The notes beneath the pieces are model-generated. The model was not told the DNA's origin and made no database searches. It worked only from the letters and a program-made list of their open reading frames with translations. Both the position numbers and the translations under genes were made by a program. DNA of 64,000 nucleotides. It comes from Excoecaria cochinchinensis. Its lineage: Eukaryota; Streptophyta; Magnoliopsida; Malpighiales; Euphorbiaceae. Of this stretch, positions 24,439 through 36,506 are shown one piece after another. Positions within the stretch are counted from its first letter, which is position 1; every line of letters starts with the position of its first letter. Where the stretch lies: positions 8,502,501-8,566,500 of the forward strand of contig CANTUQ010000055.1 in the NCBI GenBank assembly GCA_947683425.1. The letters are read 5' to 3'.

Positions 24439-26925
24439 TGTGACGCGCGCCGGATCCCCGCGGCCACCCATGGGACCGCCCGCTTGAGGGCGATCGGAGC
24501 ATTTGTGGGTCCGTTGACAGCTTGCAATAAATTGCAATTGCGTCTATGTTGGGCAACAAGGAGGTTTCATGGAGTCGCCACCCAATAGAACATTGGAAAA
24601 GTTTCTCTCGCCTCGGAGAGCCTAAGACTGCGCTTAGTATCCATTTTGGGCCAGCCAAATGAGTCTTGGAAGGTAAACCTCTCGCCCTAAGGAGCCTAAG
24701 ATTAACGTCAAAGTCTCGTGACACAAGAGGTGTCTTGGAGGGTAAACCTCTCACCTCATTGAGCCCAAAGACCAGAGTGAGTTCGGGACTTCTCATTTAT
24801 TCATACCTTGGTTAAATTTATAGTTGAGTTTTGAATTTATTATTTCATCCCATTTCACATACATTTAATGCAATTAATTAAAGCGCACAACATACATTTA
24901 AGAAAAAGCGGTAAAAGCATAAGCAAAATAAAGCACATGTAAAAATATTACAATAAAACTAAGGGCGGAATACAACCCCCATTGTAAATAAAATACAGAT
25001 CATGCATAAATCGAGATATTCATTAATGGTGAGGACATTGGTCCTCGCATGCATATTATTATGAAATAATTTTTATGTGATGATTTTGGATGGAGAAAAT
25101 TGAGACATTGGTCCCATTTTTATTTAGAAAAAATATCAAGTTAATTAATAAAAATGGTTTAGTGACTTTCTTTCTAGCGGGCCTAAATAAACAATTTTAC
25201 AAGAAAATTATATGGCAAAAATAAATAGGAAAAAGCCAAATAAACAAAATATTACAAATAAAGAAAAATAAATATTCCGAGCGAGCCTTTTGGACCCCCC
25301 CGTGTGCTCGTGAAAACGTCCAATCAAAAAAAATGAGTTTAGACATAAAAAACAAAATACAAATAAAATAATGTTAGTAATTAAGTCAATTAAATCAATT
25401 AAATATACAAAATAATGAATAACAAATTAAAATAAAATAAGATGATATGAAAAGAATGATAATGGAATCAAAATGTTAACAAACCAAAATAAAATGAGAA
25501 ACATGCATTATACATGATAAATGATTAAATGATGTGATGAAAATAAAATAAAACATGTTAATTAATTAGTATATGAAAATATACACATGATGAAAATAAT
25601 GATGAAAAGTGAAAAATAATAAATGAATAAATAAACAAATCATAATAAATAAATCAATCATGTAACAATGATAAAAAGAATAATAAAAATTAGTAAACAA
25701 AAGAATGATGAAAATAATAATGATATATAACAAGGTTAATTGATGTGTTCATAATTAATATAAACTATTTACATGGCAAAAAGATTAATTTAAGTTAATT
25801 ATTTGCATGTTAAAAATAATTAGGAATCACAATAAAATAAATTATTTACATGCTAGGAATTAAAAGAAAACAATATTCACATGAATAAAAATCAAATCAT
25901 ATATAAACAATTAAATGGAACAAATATAAAATCAATACAACAAATGAATAGATGAAAACAATAAATAAATCAATAAAAAAAATAAAATATACATGAATAA
26001 ATTAAATAAAAATAAAATAGAATAGAAATTGAACCTAGAATATTTACCCTCAGAGTATTGGATTTGATGAATGAAAAGTGATAATTTTTCGGAAAATTGC
26101 TTGAAAGAATAATTTAGCAATAAAATTAACTCTCTTTGTTTATGGAGAAAACAAAGGAATTGATTTGTATGCTTAAAATTGAAAAGAAATTGATTTCAAA
26201 GTGATGATTAATTTCTTGTGTTTATGGAGGAAAAACAAAGAAATTAATTGGAATAATTAAGAATTGAAAATTGATCTTTCAATTTCAATTAAACCTTTTT
26301 AATTAAAAGAAAAATCTGAAATTTTTGAAGAGAAAATAGAAGAAGAAAAAGAATTCTGGAAATTTCAGGTCTAAAAAAATGTGGAGGCTCCCCTTGATTT
26401 TATCATAAAGTATTTATAAAATAAAAAAGGTTGCCCTAATTTAATTAAGGAAAACAAACCTATTTTAACACAAAATTCTTTTATTTTTAATGGTAAAATC
26501 AAGTTTTATTAATTAATTATCTAAAAAAATATTTTAGAATTTAATTTGAACTCAAAAACCCAAAAAAAAATGGGATAAAAAACGGATTTTTGGGTGAAAA
26601 AATCGGCAAAAGGGTGAAAAAAAGTCAAAACTGGTGATTTCGGGCGGCTGTGGCAAAAGCACAGCCGTGCTTTCAAAAGCACAGCCGTGCTTTTCAGGCA
26701 GCAGCTTTTTTTTTTTTAAAAATTTTAAATTGACTAAAAATACTATAATTTTAAGCCCCTATTTTTCAAAATTAATTTTTTAAATATTTTTATTATTTTC
26801 TAATTTTTCACTCTAAAATGCAAATTTGACGAGAAAATCATTACTTTTAACCTTTTAAGCTTGTGAAGGCAATTATCATCATTGGGTAACTTCGATCTAG
26901 GCTGACTCAGGAACCGGTGTCTACA
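24439..26925 (-). repeat. 3' LTR of element A
   Basis: 2487 bp. A minus-strand TATA-like TTTATAAATA lies near 26411-26420. Two AAAGCAC-AGCC-GTGCTTT palindromes sit at about 26655-26700, roughly 230-270 bp from the LTR start. It differs from the other LTR by about 2% over the first 885 bp, by eye. The adjoining minus-strand ACTGGGGGCAAC (26926-26940) is the polypurine tract. Confidence 0.9.
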
Positions 26926-27114
26926 GTTGCCCCCAGTTTAGGGGATTCTAGTACACTAGTATCTAGGTGAGCCTAAACTCAAAGAAGAAAAGGAAAGAGA
27001 CAAGTACCTGAGTCAGCCGTCTTTCCGAACTGGAGAATTCTGAGATGGTGGTTATTATCATGGTGTGTTTTCGTTTGTTGAAACAGTGCTATTTGTGAGC
27101 CCTTCGGTTGATTG

Positions 27115-27535
27115 CCCCCTGAGAGGTCTTCGGTTCATCGATCGTTTGCCCCCTGAGAGGTCTTCGGTTCATTGCCCCCTGAGAGGTCTTCAGTTCATTG
27201 CCCCCTAAGAGGTCTTCGGTTCATTGCCCCCTGAGAGGTCTTCATTTCATTGATCGTTTGCCCCCTGAGAGGTCTTCAGTTCATTGCCCCCTGAGAGGTC
27301 TTAGATTTGCTGCTCCCTGAGAAGTCTTTAGTTCATTGCCCCCTGAGAGGTCTTCGGTTCATTTATCGTTTGCCCCCTGAGAGGTCTTTGATTTGCTGCT
27401 CCCTGAGAAGTCTTTAGTTGATTGCCCCCTGAGGGGTCTTCGATTTGCTGCTCCCTGAGAAGTCTTTGGTTGATTGCCCCCTGAGGGGTCTTCAATTTGC
27501 TGCTCCCTAAGAAGTCTTTGGTTGATTGATCACTT
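27115..27535 (-). repeat. 15-copy tandem array, 26-34 bp unit, in the 3' region of element A
   Basis: Fifteen direct copies of a unit with core CCCCCTGAGAGGTCTTCGG. Some are expanded by an extra ATCGTTTG, and later ones alternate with a CTCCCTGAGAAGTCTTT form. The array sits between the conserved 3' noncoding region and the polypurine tract. One or two copies of the same word occur near 48880-48930 in element B. Confidence 0.95.
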
Positions 27536-27539
27536 GATG

Positions 27540-28970
27540 TCATCACTCGGCTTTGTTCGGTGTCCGCATCAAATCTCTCTTTCTGCAAAATAGGGAAACT
27601 AAAATAAAAATTCATCTATGTGGACTGGAGATGATAGCCGGGCTAGTTGCAATTTGCAATAGGATCGATGCCTTTTAAGTTGCTTTTGAATTTCATGCCC
27701 TTCGGGATTGCGAGATTCTCATCCGGTACCTGTAGTCATTATTTGAAGGTAGTGCGTCCCTTGTGGATTTTCACACTAGCTTTTTTTAGTGGGAGATGCG
27801 TCCTTTGTGGATTTTCACATAACCCTGTGCCTTATTTTTTGCCTGGAATGGACCCAACCCAATCCAGCGGCTTTTCTCTTTCTTCTTTTTTTTTTTTGAA
27901 GGACAGACTGCCTGTTTTCAGGTTTTCACCCTATCTTTTTGCCTAGTTTTTGCTTAGAGAGCCAGTTACGGTTTTCACTCTAACGGCTCTTTCTTTTTTT
28001 TTTATTTTTTTTTTGAAGATTGCTGAAGTTGTTGGCAAGAATCTTTCGGGAGTCTTAGGACATGGTTGCATGAGCTTGATTCTTCTCATTTGATAGCAGG
28101 ATGAATCAGCTGAAGCGCTTGAGCGGTGGACAATAGGCGACTTTGGTCACACAAAGTAAACTGCTCTGATCACATCATTGCAGAAATGCATGTGTTTCAA
28201 TTTGATTTCATTAAGCATGATCATTATTTGTCATTAGTTTCAAAAAATACAAGACCTCAGCTAACCTCGGGATAGATCTTGAAAGCATCAAACTCCTGTT
28301 ATCAATCAGCCCTCTCGGGTTTTCATGATTGAAGATTTTCTCTCAATTTTTTTTTTTGTTATTAACCTTCTTCAGTCCGTCGGTATTGATTAAACTTGCA
28401 TTCGTCTTTATTAATTGGGGAAGCTGCCCTTTCTGACGATGATTCTTTTTAGCACCAAAGTTTTATTATTGGGAATTGTGCAAGCCAGCTGAAAATAGTG
28501 AATTTCTTTGCTTGGATTTTTGATGTGAAAGTCTGTATCTTCCTTTTGTTGGCTTTAGGTGGCTCAATTTCTAAAGTAACCTTTAATGGTTTGAAAGGAA
28601 TTGGCCTTAGATGGTTTAAGACCAAACTATGGCTTAGGATAGTTTTTTTTTTCACATTTTGTTTTTTGGAACGAGCTGTCCTCCTAAGTCACAAGGGTCA
28701 CTGCTGGCCTTATATGATTAAAGATTGGTCTTGATTGGCTCTGGGGTGCATATCTCAAAAGGTTTGGAAAGAAAGAAATTTCCATGGTTTGACTCCAATG
28801 AGGGATTGGATTGTGTTTGGCTGCACTGCATTCATCTTGAATGTTTGAGGAGAAAAGCTTGGCTTTTGTAAGCTTCGTTCGTTATTATATTGAAGCAGCA
28901 TCGCCCCCAAAATATCTTAGTCAAATGTCATGTCATTTCAAGTCCAAGCAAAGGCCCTCTTTTTTTATTT
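27540..28970 (-). other. Conserved 3' noncoding region of element A
   Basis: No coding frame. Several blocks match element B on the opposite strand: 27655-27830 corresponds to about 48500-48660, including repeated GTGAAAATCCAC and TGACTACAGGTA words. Long T runs (27888, 27990, 28340) separate the blocks. Confidence 0.7.
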
Positions 28971-28973
28971 TTT

Positions 28974-29165
28974 ATCTTTTTTTTCTATCTCTCAAGAATT
29001 TCCTCTCTTCAGGAGTTATATTAGATGCTATCAAGATTTTCTTTGGGATTTCCCAAAGTTTCGAGATTAAATGCAGCCATATTATTTGAATTAATGTCAA
29101 AATAGATGTGTTATGATCATGCGAAATGAAATCAATAGAAATATCATACAAATAAGCAAAAGTTG
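28974..29165 (-). pseudogene. Pol relic (region just before reverse transcriptase), element A
   Basis: Minus-strand translation gives FAYLYDISIDFISHDHN and, further on, KILIASNITPEERKFLRD. The second block resembles the segment before reverse transcriptase in Ogre/Tat polyproteins, where a Leu-Gly-Thr motif is followed by a lysine/isoleucine-rich strand and an EER(x)LxxLL helix. The middle is out of frame relative to element B. Nothing of the catalytic domains follows. Homology to element B is visible directly; the identification as pol is inference. Confidence 0.45.
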
Positions 29166-29265
29166 TTCTCTTTATTACAAACAGAAAATTGTAACATAAA
29201 AAGTTCCAGAAATAAAAAGATTCCAGCATCTAAAAGCAATATCACTAGTGGACTACAAGACACGG

Positions 29266-30672
29266 TCATGTTCGCAGTGGAGGGACTGTATTATAACTTG
29301 CTTTCTTCTTTTTCCCTCTCTCCTCAGGATCTGTGATCTGATTGGTGTCAATGAGATTCTGGATCTTGTTTCTCAGAATACGGCAATGGTCAGTCAAATG
29401 GCCGGTGTGCTGGTGGTAAGCGTAGTACTGATTACCTCTATGTCCCGGCTGTCCCTGACTCAAGGCTGGTCTGGGTGGCAATGGCTGCAACTTGCCTTCT
29501 TTCATTAGTCTCTCCAGTACCCAGGATAGAGAGCGGCCTAAGTTGGAGTAGTATCTCTGACCCTGCCCAACTCCAGTAGCTGAGACCTCTGCCGTCCTAC
29601 CGTTTCTGTTGTTGCTACCCCCGGCACCTCCTGATTTGAATCCCGACTGGTTCCCATAGCCTTTCCCAGCAAAGTTATTTTGGCTTGCTTTCTTTGCTAG
29701 GTAAGCCGCCTCAGCTTCTATAGCGATATCCTTAAGCGACTCACAGTCCTTGAGCCCCTTAAAACTGAGTAAGTCCCTTAAGTAAGGGCATGAGTTTCTG
29801 ATAAACAGCCTGATCTGGTCTGTAGTGTCAGGCTTCCTCTTCATCTCCATGACCCTGTTTCTCCATCTTGTAAGGTACTCATGGAATGACTCATCATTCT
29901 TCTGCTGTAGAAGCTCGAGGTCTTTTAGGGTGACCTCCATCCTAGTGCTGCAGTCGTACTGCTTCATGAATTCTTCGATCAAAAGGTCCCAGTCCTCTTT
30001 GGACCTCCTATCCAACCCGTGGTACCAGTCAACTGTCGGGCCCACCAGACTAAGGCAGAAATATTCCACCTTCTGCTTCTTGCTCAGCCCTGTGCCTTTC
30101 ATGACCAAGGTGTACTGCTTGATGTGGGCGGATGGGTCCGAGGTGCCATCAAACTTCGGAAGCTCGGGCATCTTGAATCTTTGGGGCAGCAGCTCTTCAT
30201 CCCCCAGATCTCTGTCTTCTGGGTTGACCCCCTTTTCAGCTGAGAGCATGCGGGTAATAGCTTCGATCTGCTGTCTTATACCTCTTAAAGCTTCATCCTC
30301 TACCCTGGGTGCTCTGGGCCTTGCAGCTTGGTGGACTATCGGCACCTCTTCTTCTTCCTCCTCCATCAGGAAATCATCGTTGGGATTATGAATCCTTTCC
30401 CCTCTTAGCTCGATGGGTGCAGCAGCTCTGTGATCATTGTTGGGTTGACGAGCAGCAAATCCAACGAAGGGAGCCTCCCCACCAGCAGGTGGTTCGGCTT
30501 GCCCCCGAGGAGGGGCTGCCTGTGGTTGTAGAGCAGCAGGCGGCTGTGGGGCAGCAGGTGGATGGGTAATCCTTTCAGCCATGGCACCCATCATGTCTAG
30601 CACTCTCCGTTCGAAATCCTCTAGCCTCCTAGCTAGATCTTGAGTGGTCAGAGCTCCGATTTCTTCTGCCAT
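29266..30672 (-). CDS. gag: Gag polyprotein of element A
   Basis: Structural protein of Ogre/Tat-like Ty3/gypsy elements; it forms the particle and packages RNA. The frame is open from 30939, but I prefer the Met at 30672 (MAEEIGALTT) because the equivalent Met is kept in element B (45184) and a conserved 3' splice site lies just upstream; this gives 468 residues. An Ala/Pro-rich linker and an acidic EEEEEE stretch come first. Then the Retrotrans_gag fold (FKMPELPKFDGTSDP through WYHGLD, EFMKQYDCS, YLTRWRN and LFIRNSCPYLRDLL). Near the end YHQHTGHLTDHC is the zinc-knuckle position, but the first Cys appears as Tyr. No protease follows. Confidence 0.85.
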   Translation of the reverse strand: MAEEIGALTTQDLARRLEDFERRVLDMMGAMAERITHPPAAPQPPAALQPQAAPPRGQAEPPAGGEAPFVGFAARQPNNDHRAAAPIELRGERIHNPNDDFLMEEEEEEVPIVHQAARPRAPRVEDEALRGIRQQIEAITRMLSAEKGVNPEDRDLGDEELLPQRFKMPELPKFDGTSDPSAHIKQYTLVMKGTGLSKKQKVEYFCLSLVGPTVDWYHGLDRRSKEDWDLLIEEFMKQYDCSTRMEVTLKDLELLQQKNDESFHEYLTRWRNRVMEMKRKPDTTDQIRLFIRNSCPYLRDLLSFKGLKDCESLKDIAIEAEAAYLAKKASQNNFAGKGYGNQSGFKSGGAGGSNNRNGRTAEVSATGVGQGQRYYSNLGRSLSWVLERLMKEGKLQPLPPRPALSQGQPGHRGNQYYAYHQHTGHLTDHCRILRNKIQNLIDTNQITDPEERGKKKKASYNTVPPLRT

Positions 30673-30815
30673 TGGTGGTTCTACAGAGGCTTCACTGATT
30701 GATGAGGATGACTCAAAATCCCAGTCAGACACTAGTTCCGGCAACTCAAAGAGCAGATTTGTCCTTACTAGCCGACCGTCGGAACCTCTAGTCCACTTAG
30801 ATGAATCTATGATGG

Positions 30816-30836
30816 CTGAAAAAATTAGATTGTTAG
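30816..30836 (-). promoter_or_regulatory. Conserved branch point and 3' splice site upstream of gag, element A
   Basis: The minus strand shows CTAAC (30836-30832), a T-rich tract and TTTTTTCAG ending at 30816. Element B has CTAAC at 45028-45032 and CTTTCAG ending at 45048. Conservation in both suggests a leader intron removed before gag translation. The donor was not identified. Confidence 0.45.
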
Positions 30837-31279
30837 GATGATGCATGAATGACATATACAATGCATGATAGTGAGTTATGCAACATTTACAATCGCATGC
30901 AAGCAAGTAAATCCTTCCAACCTTATTACTCCCACACACGAGGTAATGCGGTCTCTTTCCTATGTGGGCTTAATCCATGGGTTAGCGGGGAACCCAATGG
31001 ATGCGTATGGTGCTCGGTGGAAAACCGACATCATAACATCTCTTATCTAATGCGCATACATATGAATTTTGGCCTTTATGTATTTAAAAATTTCAACCAA
31101 ATTAAGATGGGCCCACCGGGGCATGAAAGCCTTTGATAAAAGCCCATTTAATTGAGTTGAATTTGTTCAGTATATAATGGCCCACATAGCAAGCATTGTA
31201 TTAAGGTACATGTCACCTAGGGGAAGTATCTATTGCCATTACATGAGCTTTGGTCATGGGTGATGATATTTTAGGGTTA

Positions 31280-34200
31280 CCCAAGCATGGTCCCTGCCGA
31301 CAGGCCTAGCTCATCACGAGCGTAACGACCGATCGGGTCACCATTTGATATACCTTGATGGTACGAGGTTTGGGCTGGTGATTATCCTTAACACTTCCCT
31401 AAATTGAGTGAAAATAGGGTCGTGCTTCGGGAACGCACCGGGGCTAAAAGAGGGACCAAACTAGCGTAGATCTAAGGCTCTAATGAGATGCAATGCAGTT
31501 TTGAAAAAGGATGAAATGTTTAAATTAAAACTCAATTGTAAATTTTAACCAAGGTACTTTCGAATCGAAGTCTCGAGTATGTCCCCAGCGGAGTCCCCAC
31601 TGTGACGCGCGCCGGATCCCCGCGGCCGCCCATGGGACTGCCCGCTTGAGGGCGATCGGGGCATTTATGGGTCCGTTGACAGCTTGTAATAAATTGCAAG
31701 TGCGTCTATGTTGGGCAACAAGGAGGTTTCATGGAGTCGCCACCCAATAGAACATTGGGAAAGTTTCTCTCGCCTCGGAGAGCCTAAGACTGCGCTTAGT
31801 ATCCATTTTGGGCCAGCCAAAGGGGTCTTGGAAGGTAAACCTCTCGCCCTAAGGAGCCTAGGATTAACATCAAAGTCTCGTGACACAAGAGGTGTCTTGG
31901 AGGGTAAACCTCTCGCCTCTTTGAGCCCAAAGACCAGAGTGAGTTCGGGACTTCTCATTTATTCATACCTTGGTTAAATTTATAATTGAGTTTTGAATTT
32001 ATTATTTCATCCCATTTCACATACATTTAATGCAATTAATTAAAGCGCACAACATACATTTAAGAAAAAGCGGTAAAAGCATAAGCAAAATAAAGCACAT
32101 GTAAAAATATAACAATAAAACTAAGGGCGGAATACAACCCCCATTGTAAATAAAATACAGATCATGCATAAATCGAGATATTCATTAATGGTGAGGACAT
32201 TGGTCCTCGCATGCATATTATTATGAAATAATTTTTATGTGATGATTTTGGATGGAGAAAATTGAGACATTGGTCCCATTTTTATTTAGAAAAAATACCA
32301 AGTTAATTAATAAAAATGGTTTAGTGACTTTCTTTCTAGCGGGCCTAAATAAACAATTTTACAAGAAAATTATATGGCAAAAATAAATAGGAAAAAGCCA
32401 AATAAACAAAATATTACAAATAAAGAAAAATAAATATTCCGAGCGAGCCTTTTGGACCTCCCCGTGTGCTCGTGAAAACGCCCAAGCATGGTCCCTGCCG
32501 ACAGGCCTAGCTCATCACGAGCGTAACGACCGATCGGGTCACCATTTGATATACCTTGATGGTACGAGGTTTGGGCTGGTGATTATCCTTAACACTTCCC
32601 TAAATTGAGTGAAAATAGGGTCGTGCTTCGGGAACGCACCGGGGCTAAAAGAGGGACCAAACTAGCGTAGATCTAAGGCTATAATGAGATGCAATGCAGT
32701 TTTGAAAAAGGATGAAATGTTTAAATTAAAACTCAATTGTAAATTTTAACCAAGGTACTTTCGAATCGAAGTCTCGAGTATGTCCCCAGCGGAGTCCCCA
32801 CTGTGACGCGCGCCGGATCCCCGCGGCCGCCCATGGGACTGCCCGCTTGAGGGCGATCGGGGCATTTATGGGTCCGTTGACAGCTTGTAATAAATTGCAA
32901 GTGCGTCTATGTTGGGCAACAAGGAGGTTTCATGGAGTCGCCACCCAATAGAACATTGGGAAAGTTTCTCTCGCCTCGGAGAGCCTAAGACTGCGCTTAG
33001 TATCCATTTTGGGCCAGCCAAAGGGGTCTTGGAAGGTAAACCTCTCGCCCTAAGGAGCCTAGGATTAACATCAAAGTCTCGTGACACAAGAGGTGTCTTG
33101 GAGGGTAAACCTCTCGCCTCTTTGAGCCCAAAGACCAGAGTGAGTTCGGGACTTCTCATTTATTCATACCTTGGTTAAATTTATAATTGAGTTTTGAATT
33201 TATTATTTCATCCCATTTCACATACATTTAATGCAATTAATTAAAGCGCACAACATACATTTAAGAAAAAGCGGTAAAAGCATAAGCAAAATAAAGCACA
33301 TGTAAAAATATAACAATAAAACTAAGGGCGGAATACAACCCCCATTGTAAATAAAATACAGATCATGCATAAATCGAGATATTCATTAATGGTGAGGACA
33401 TTGGTCCTCGCATGCATATTATTATGAAATAATTTTTATGTGATGATTTTGGATGGAGAAAATTGAGACATTGGTCCCATTTTTATTTAGAAAAAATACC
33501 AAGTTAATTAATAAAAATGGTTTAGTGACTTTCTTTCTAGCGGGCCTAAATAAACAATTTTACAAGAAAATTATATGGCAAAAATAAATAGGAAAAAGCC
33601 AAATAAACAAAATATTACAAATAAAGAAAAATAAATATTCCGAGCGAGCCTTTTGGACCTCCCCGTGTGCTCGTGAAAACGCCCAAGCATGGTCCCTGCC
33701 GACAGGCCTAGCTCATCACGAGCGTAACGACCGATCGGGTCACCATTTGATATACCTTGATGGTACGAGGTTTGGGCTGGTGATTATCCTTAACACTTCC
33801 CTAAATTGAGTGAAAATAGGGTCGTGCTTCGGGAACGCACCGGGGCTAAAAGAGGGACCAAACTAGCGTAGATCTAAGGCTCTAATGAGATGCAATGCAG
33901 TTTTGAAAAAGGATGAAATGTTTAAATTAAAACTCAATTGTAAATTTTAACCAAGGTACTTTCGAATCGAAGTCTCGAGTATGTCCCCAGCGGAGTCCCC
34001 ACTGTGACGCGCGCCGGATCCCCGCGGCCGCCCATGGGACTGCCCGCTTGAGGGCGATCGGGGCATTTATGGGTCCGTTGACAGCTTGTAATAAATTGCA
34101 AGTGCGTCTATGTTGGGCAACAAGGAGGTTTCATGGAGTCGCCACCCAATAGAACATTGGGAAAGTTTCTCTCGCCTCGGAGAGCCTAAGACTGCGCTTA

Positions 34201-34882
34201 GTATCCATTTTGGGCCAGCCAAAGGGGTCTTGGAAGGTAAACCTCTCGCCCTAAGGAGCCTAGGATTAACATCAAAGTCTCGTGACACAAGAGGTGTCTT
34301 GGAGGGTAAACCTCTCGCCTCTTTGAGCCCAAAGACCAGAGTGAGTTCGGGACTTCTCATTTATTCATACCTTGGTTAAATTTATAATTGAGTTTTGAAT
34401 TTATTATTTCATCCCATTTCACATACATTTAATGCAATTAATTAAAGCGCACAACATACATTTAAGAAAAAGCGGTAAAAGCATAAGCAAAATAAAGCAC
34501 ATGTAAAAATATAACAATAAAACTAAGGGCGGAATACAACCCCCATTGTAAATAAAATACAGATCATGCATAAATCGAGATATTCATTAATGGTGAGGAC
34601 ATTGGTCCTCGCATGCATATTATTATGAAATAATTTTTGTGTGATGATTTTGGATGGAGAAAATTGAGACATTGGTCCCATTTTTATTTAGAAAAAATAC
34701 CAAGTTAATTAATAAAAATGGTTTAGTGACTTTCTTTCTAGCGGGCCTAAATAAACAATTTTACAAGAAAATTATATGGCAAAAATAAATAGGAAAAAGC
34801 CAAATAAACAAAATATTACAAATAAAGAAAAATAAATATTCCGAGCGAGCCTTTTGGACCTCCCCGTGTGCTCGTGAAAACG
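31280..34882 (-). repeat. 1201-bp unit in three head-to-tail copies (leader + primer site + LTR part)
   Basis: The copies are 31280-32480, 32481-33681 and 33682-34882; the period is exactly 1201 bp. Each holds about 320 bp of leader including the primer site, then about 880 bp of the adjoining LTR end. The junctions fall in a 5-bp CCCAA present at both original break points (31280 and 34883). Copies 1 and 2 differ at one position I could see (near 31472 against 32673), and copy 3 has one more (near 34639). Confidence 0.95.
31582..31599 (-). other. Primer-binding site of element A (Arg tRNA type); repeated at 32783 and 33984
   Basis: The minus strand reads TGGGGACTCCGCTGGGGA. Plant tRNA-Arg(ACG) ends ...CCCCAGCGGAGTCGCCA, so the site matches with one mismatch at the fourth base. 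Identical copies lie at 32783-32800 and 33984-34001 because of the 1201-bp array. Only the copy at 33984 adjoins a full-length LTR. Confidence 0.85.
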
Positions 34883-36506
34883 CCCAATCAAAAAAAATGA
34901 GTTTAGACATAAAAAAAAAATACAAATAAAATAATGTTAGTAATTAAGTCAATTAAATCAATTAAATATACAAAATAATGAATAACAAATTAAAATAAAA
35001 TAAGATGATATGAAAAGAATGATAATGGAATCAACATGTTAACAAACCAAAATAAAATGAGAAACATGCATTATACATGATAAATGATTAAATGATGTGA
35101 TGAAAATAAAATAAAACATGTTAATTAATTAGTATATGAAAATATACACATGATGAAAATAATGATGAAAAGTGAAAAATAATAAATGAATAAATAAACA
35201 AATCATAATAAATAAATCAATCATGTAACAATGATAAAAAGAATAATAAAAATTAGTAAACAAAAGAATGATGAAAATAATAATGATATATAACAAGGTT
35301 AATTGATGTGTTCATAATTAATATAAACTATTTACATGGCAAAAAGATTAATTTAAGTTAATTATTTGCATGTTAAAAATAATTAGGAATCACAATAAAA
35401 TAAATTATTTACATGCTAGGAATTAAAAGAAAACAATATTCACATGAATAAAAATCAAATCATATATAAACAATTAAATGGAACAAATATAAAATCAATA
35501 CAACAAATGAATAGATGAAAACAATAAATAAATCAATAAAAACAATAAAATATACATGAATAAATTAAATAAAAATAAAATAGAATAGAAATTGAACCTA
35601 GAATATTTACCCTCAGAGTATTGGATTTGATGAAGGAAAAGTGATGATTTTTCGGAAAATTGCTTGAAAGAATAATTTAGCAATAAAATTAACTCTCTTT
35701 GTTTATGGAGAAAACAAAGGAATTGATTTGTATGCTTAAAATTGAAAAGAAATTGATTTCAAAGTGATGATTAATTTCTTGTGTTTATGGAGGAAAAACA
35801 AAGAAATTAATTGGAATAATTAAGAATTGAAAATTGATCTTTCAATTTCAATTAAACCTTTTTAATTAAAAGAAAAATCTGAAATTTTTGAAGAGAAAAT
35901 AGAAGAAGAAGAAGAATTCTGGAAATTTCAGGTCTAAAAAAATGTGGAGGCTCCCCTTGATTTTATCATAAAGTATTTATAAAATAAAAAAGGTTGCCCT
36001 AATTTAATTAAGGAAAACAAACCTATTTTAACCCAAAATTCTTTTATTTTTAATGATAAAATCAAGTTTTATTAATTAATTATCTAAAAAAATATTTTAG
36101 AATTTAATTTGAACTCAAAAACCCAAAAAAAATGGGATAAAAAACGGATTTTTGGGTGAAAAAATCGGAAAAAGGGTGAAAAAAAGTCAAAACTGGTGAT
36201 TTCGGGCGGCTGTGGCAAAAGCACAGCCGTGCTTTCGGAAAAGCACAGCCGTGCTTTGAAAAGCACAGCCGTGCTTTTCAGGCAGCAGTTTTTTTTTTAA
36301 AAATTTTAAATTGACTAAAAACACTATAATTTTAAGCCCCTATTTTTCAAAATTAATTTTTTAAATATTTTTATTATTTTCTAATTTTTCACTCTAAAAT
36401 GCAAATTTGACGAGAAAATCATCACTTTTAACCTTTTAAGCCTGTGAAGGCAATTATTATCATTGGGTAACTTCGATCTAGGCTGACTCAGGACCCGGTG
36501 TCTACA
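34003..36506 (-). repeat. 5' LTR of element A (full-length copy)
   Basis: 2504 bp. Partial copies of its inner end begin at 31601 and 32802 in the array. Three AAAGCAC-AGCC-GTGCTTT palindromes lie at about 36217-36280 (two in the other LTR). A minus-strand TATA-like box is near 35973-35982. Confidence 0.9.

Larger units (their letters stand above)
24439..36506 (-). mobile_element. Gag-only Ogre/Tat-like Ty3/gypsy retrotransposon (element A)
   Basis: LTR 24439-26925 and LTR 34003-36506 (about 2.5 kb each) start TGTAGACACCGG and end GCGCGTCACA on the minus strand. The flanks are CAGCT (24434-24438) and CGGCT (36507-36511), a duplication with one change. The primer site is the Arg-tRNA type used by the Ogre/Tat lineage. 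The interior carries one open gag, a short pol relic, a conserved 3' noncoding region and a 15-copy tandem array, but no protease, reverse transcriptase or integrase. A 1201-bp unit across the leader and LTR edge is present three times. It inserted into the first exon or leader of the gene inside the CACTA element. Confidence 0.9.

Noticed and set aside
24395..24796. Repeated small frames of about 90-133 codons in the element A LTRs (also near 31665, 32866 and 34067)
   Set aside because: They lie in the LTR end and are multiplied by the 1201-bp array; no domain, and they overlap the opposite-strand frame of equal length.
29825..30391. 188-codon plus-strand frame opposite the gag of element A
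   Set aside because: Antisense shadow of the conserved gag frame; the gag strand has recognisable domains.
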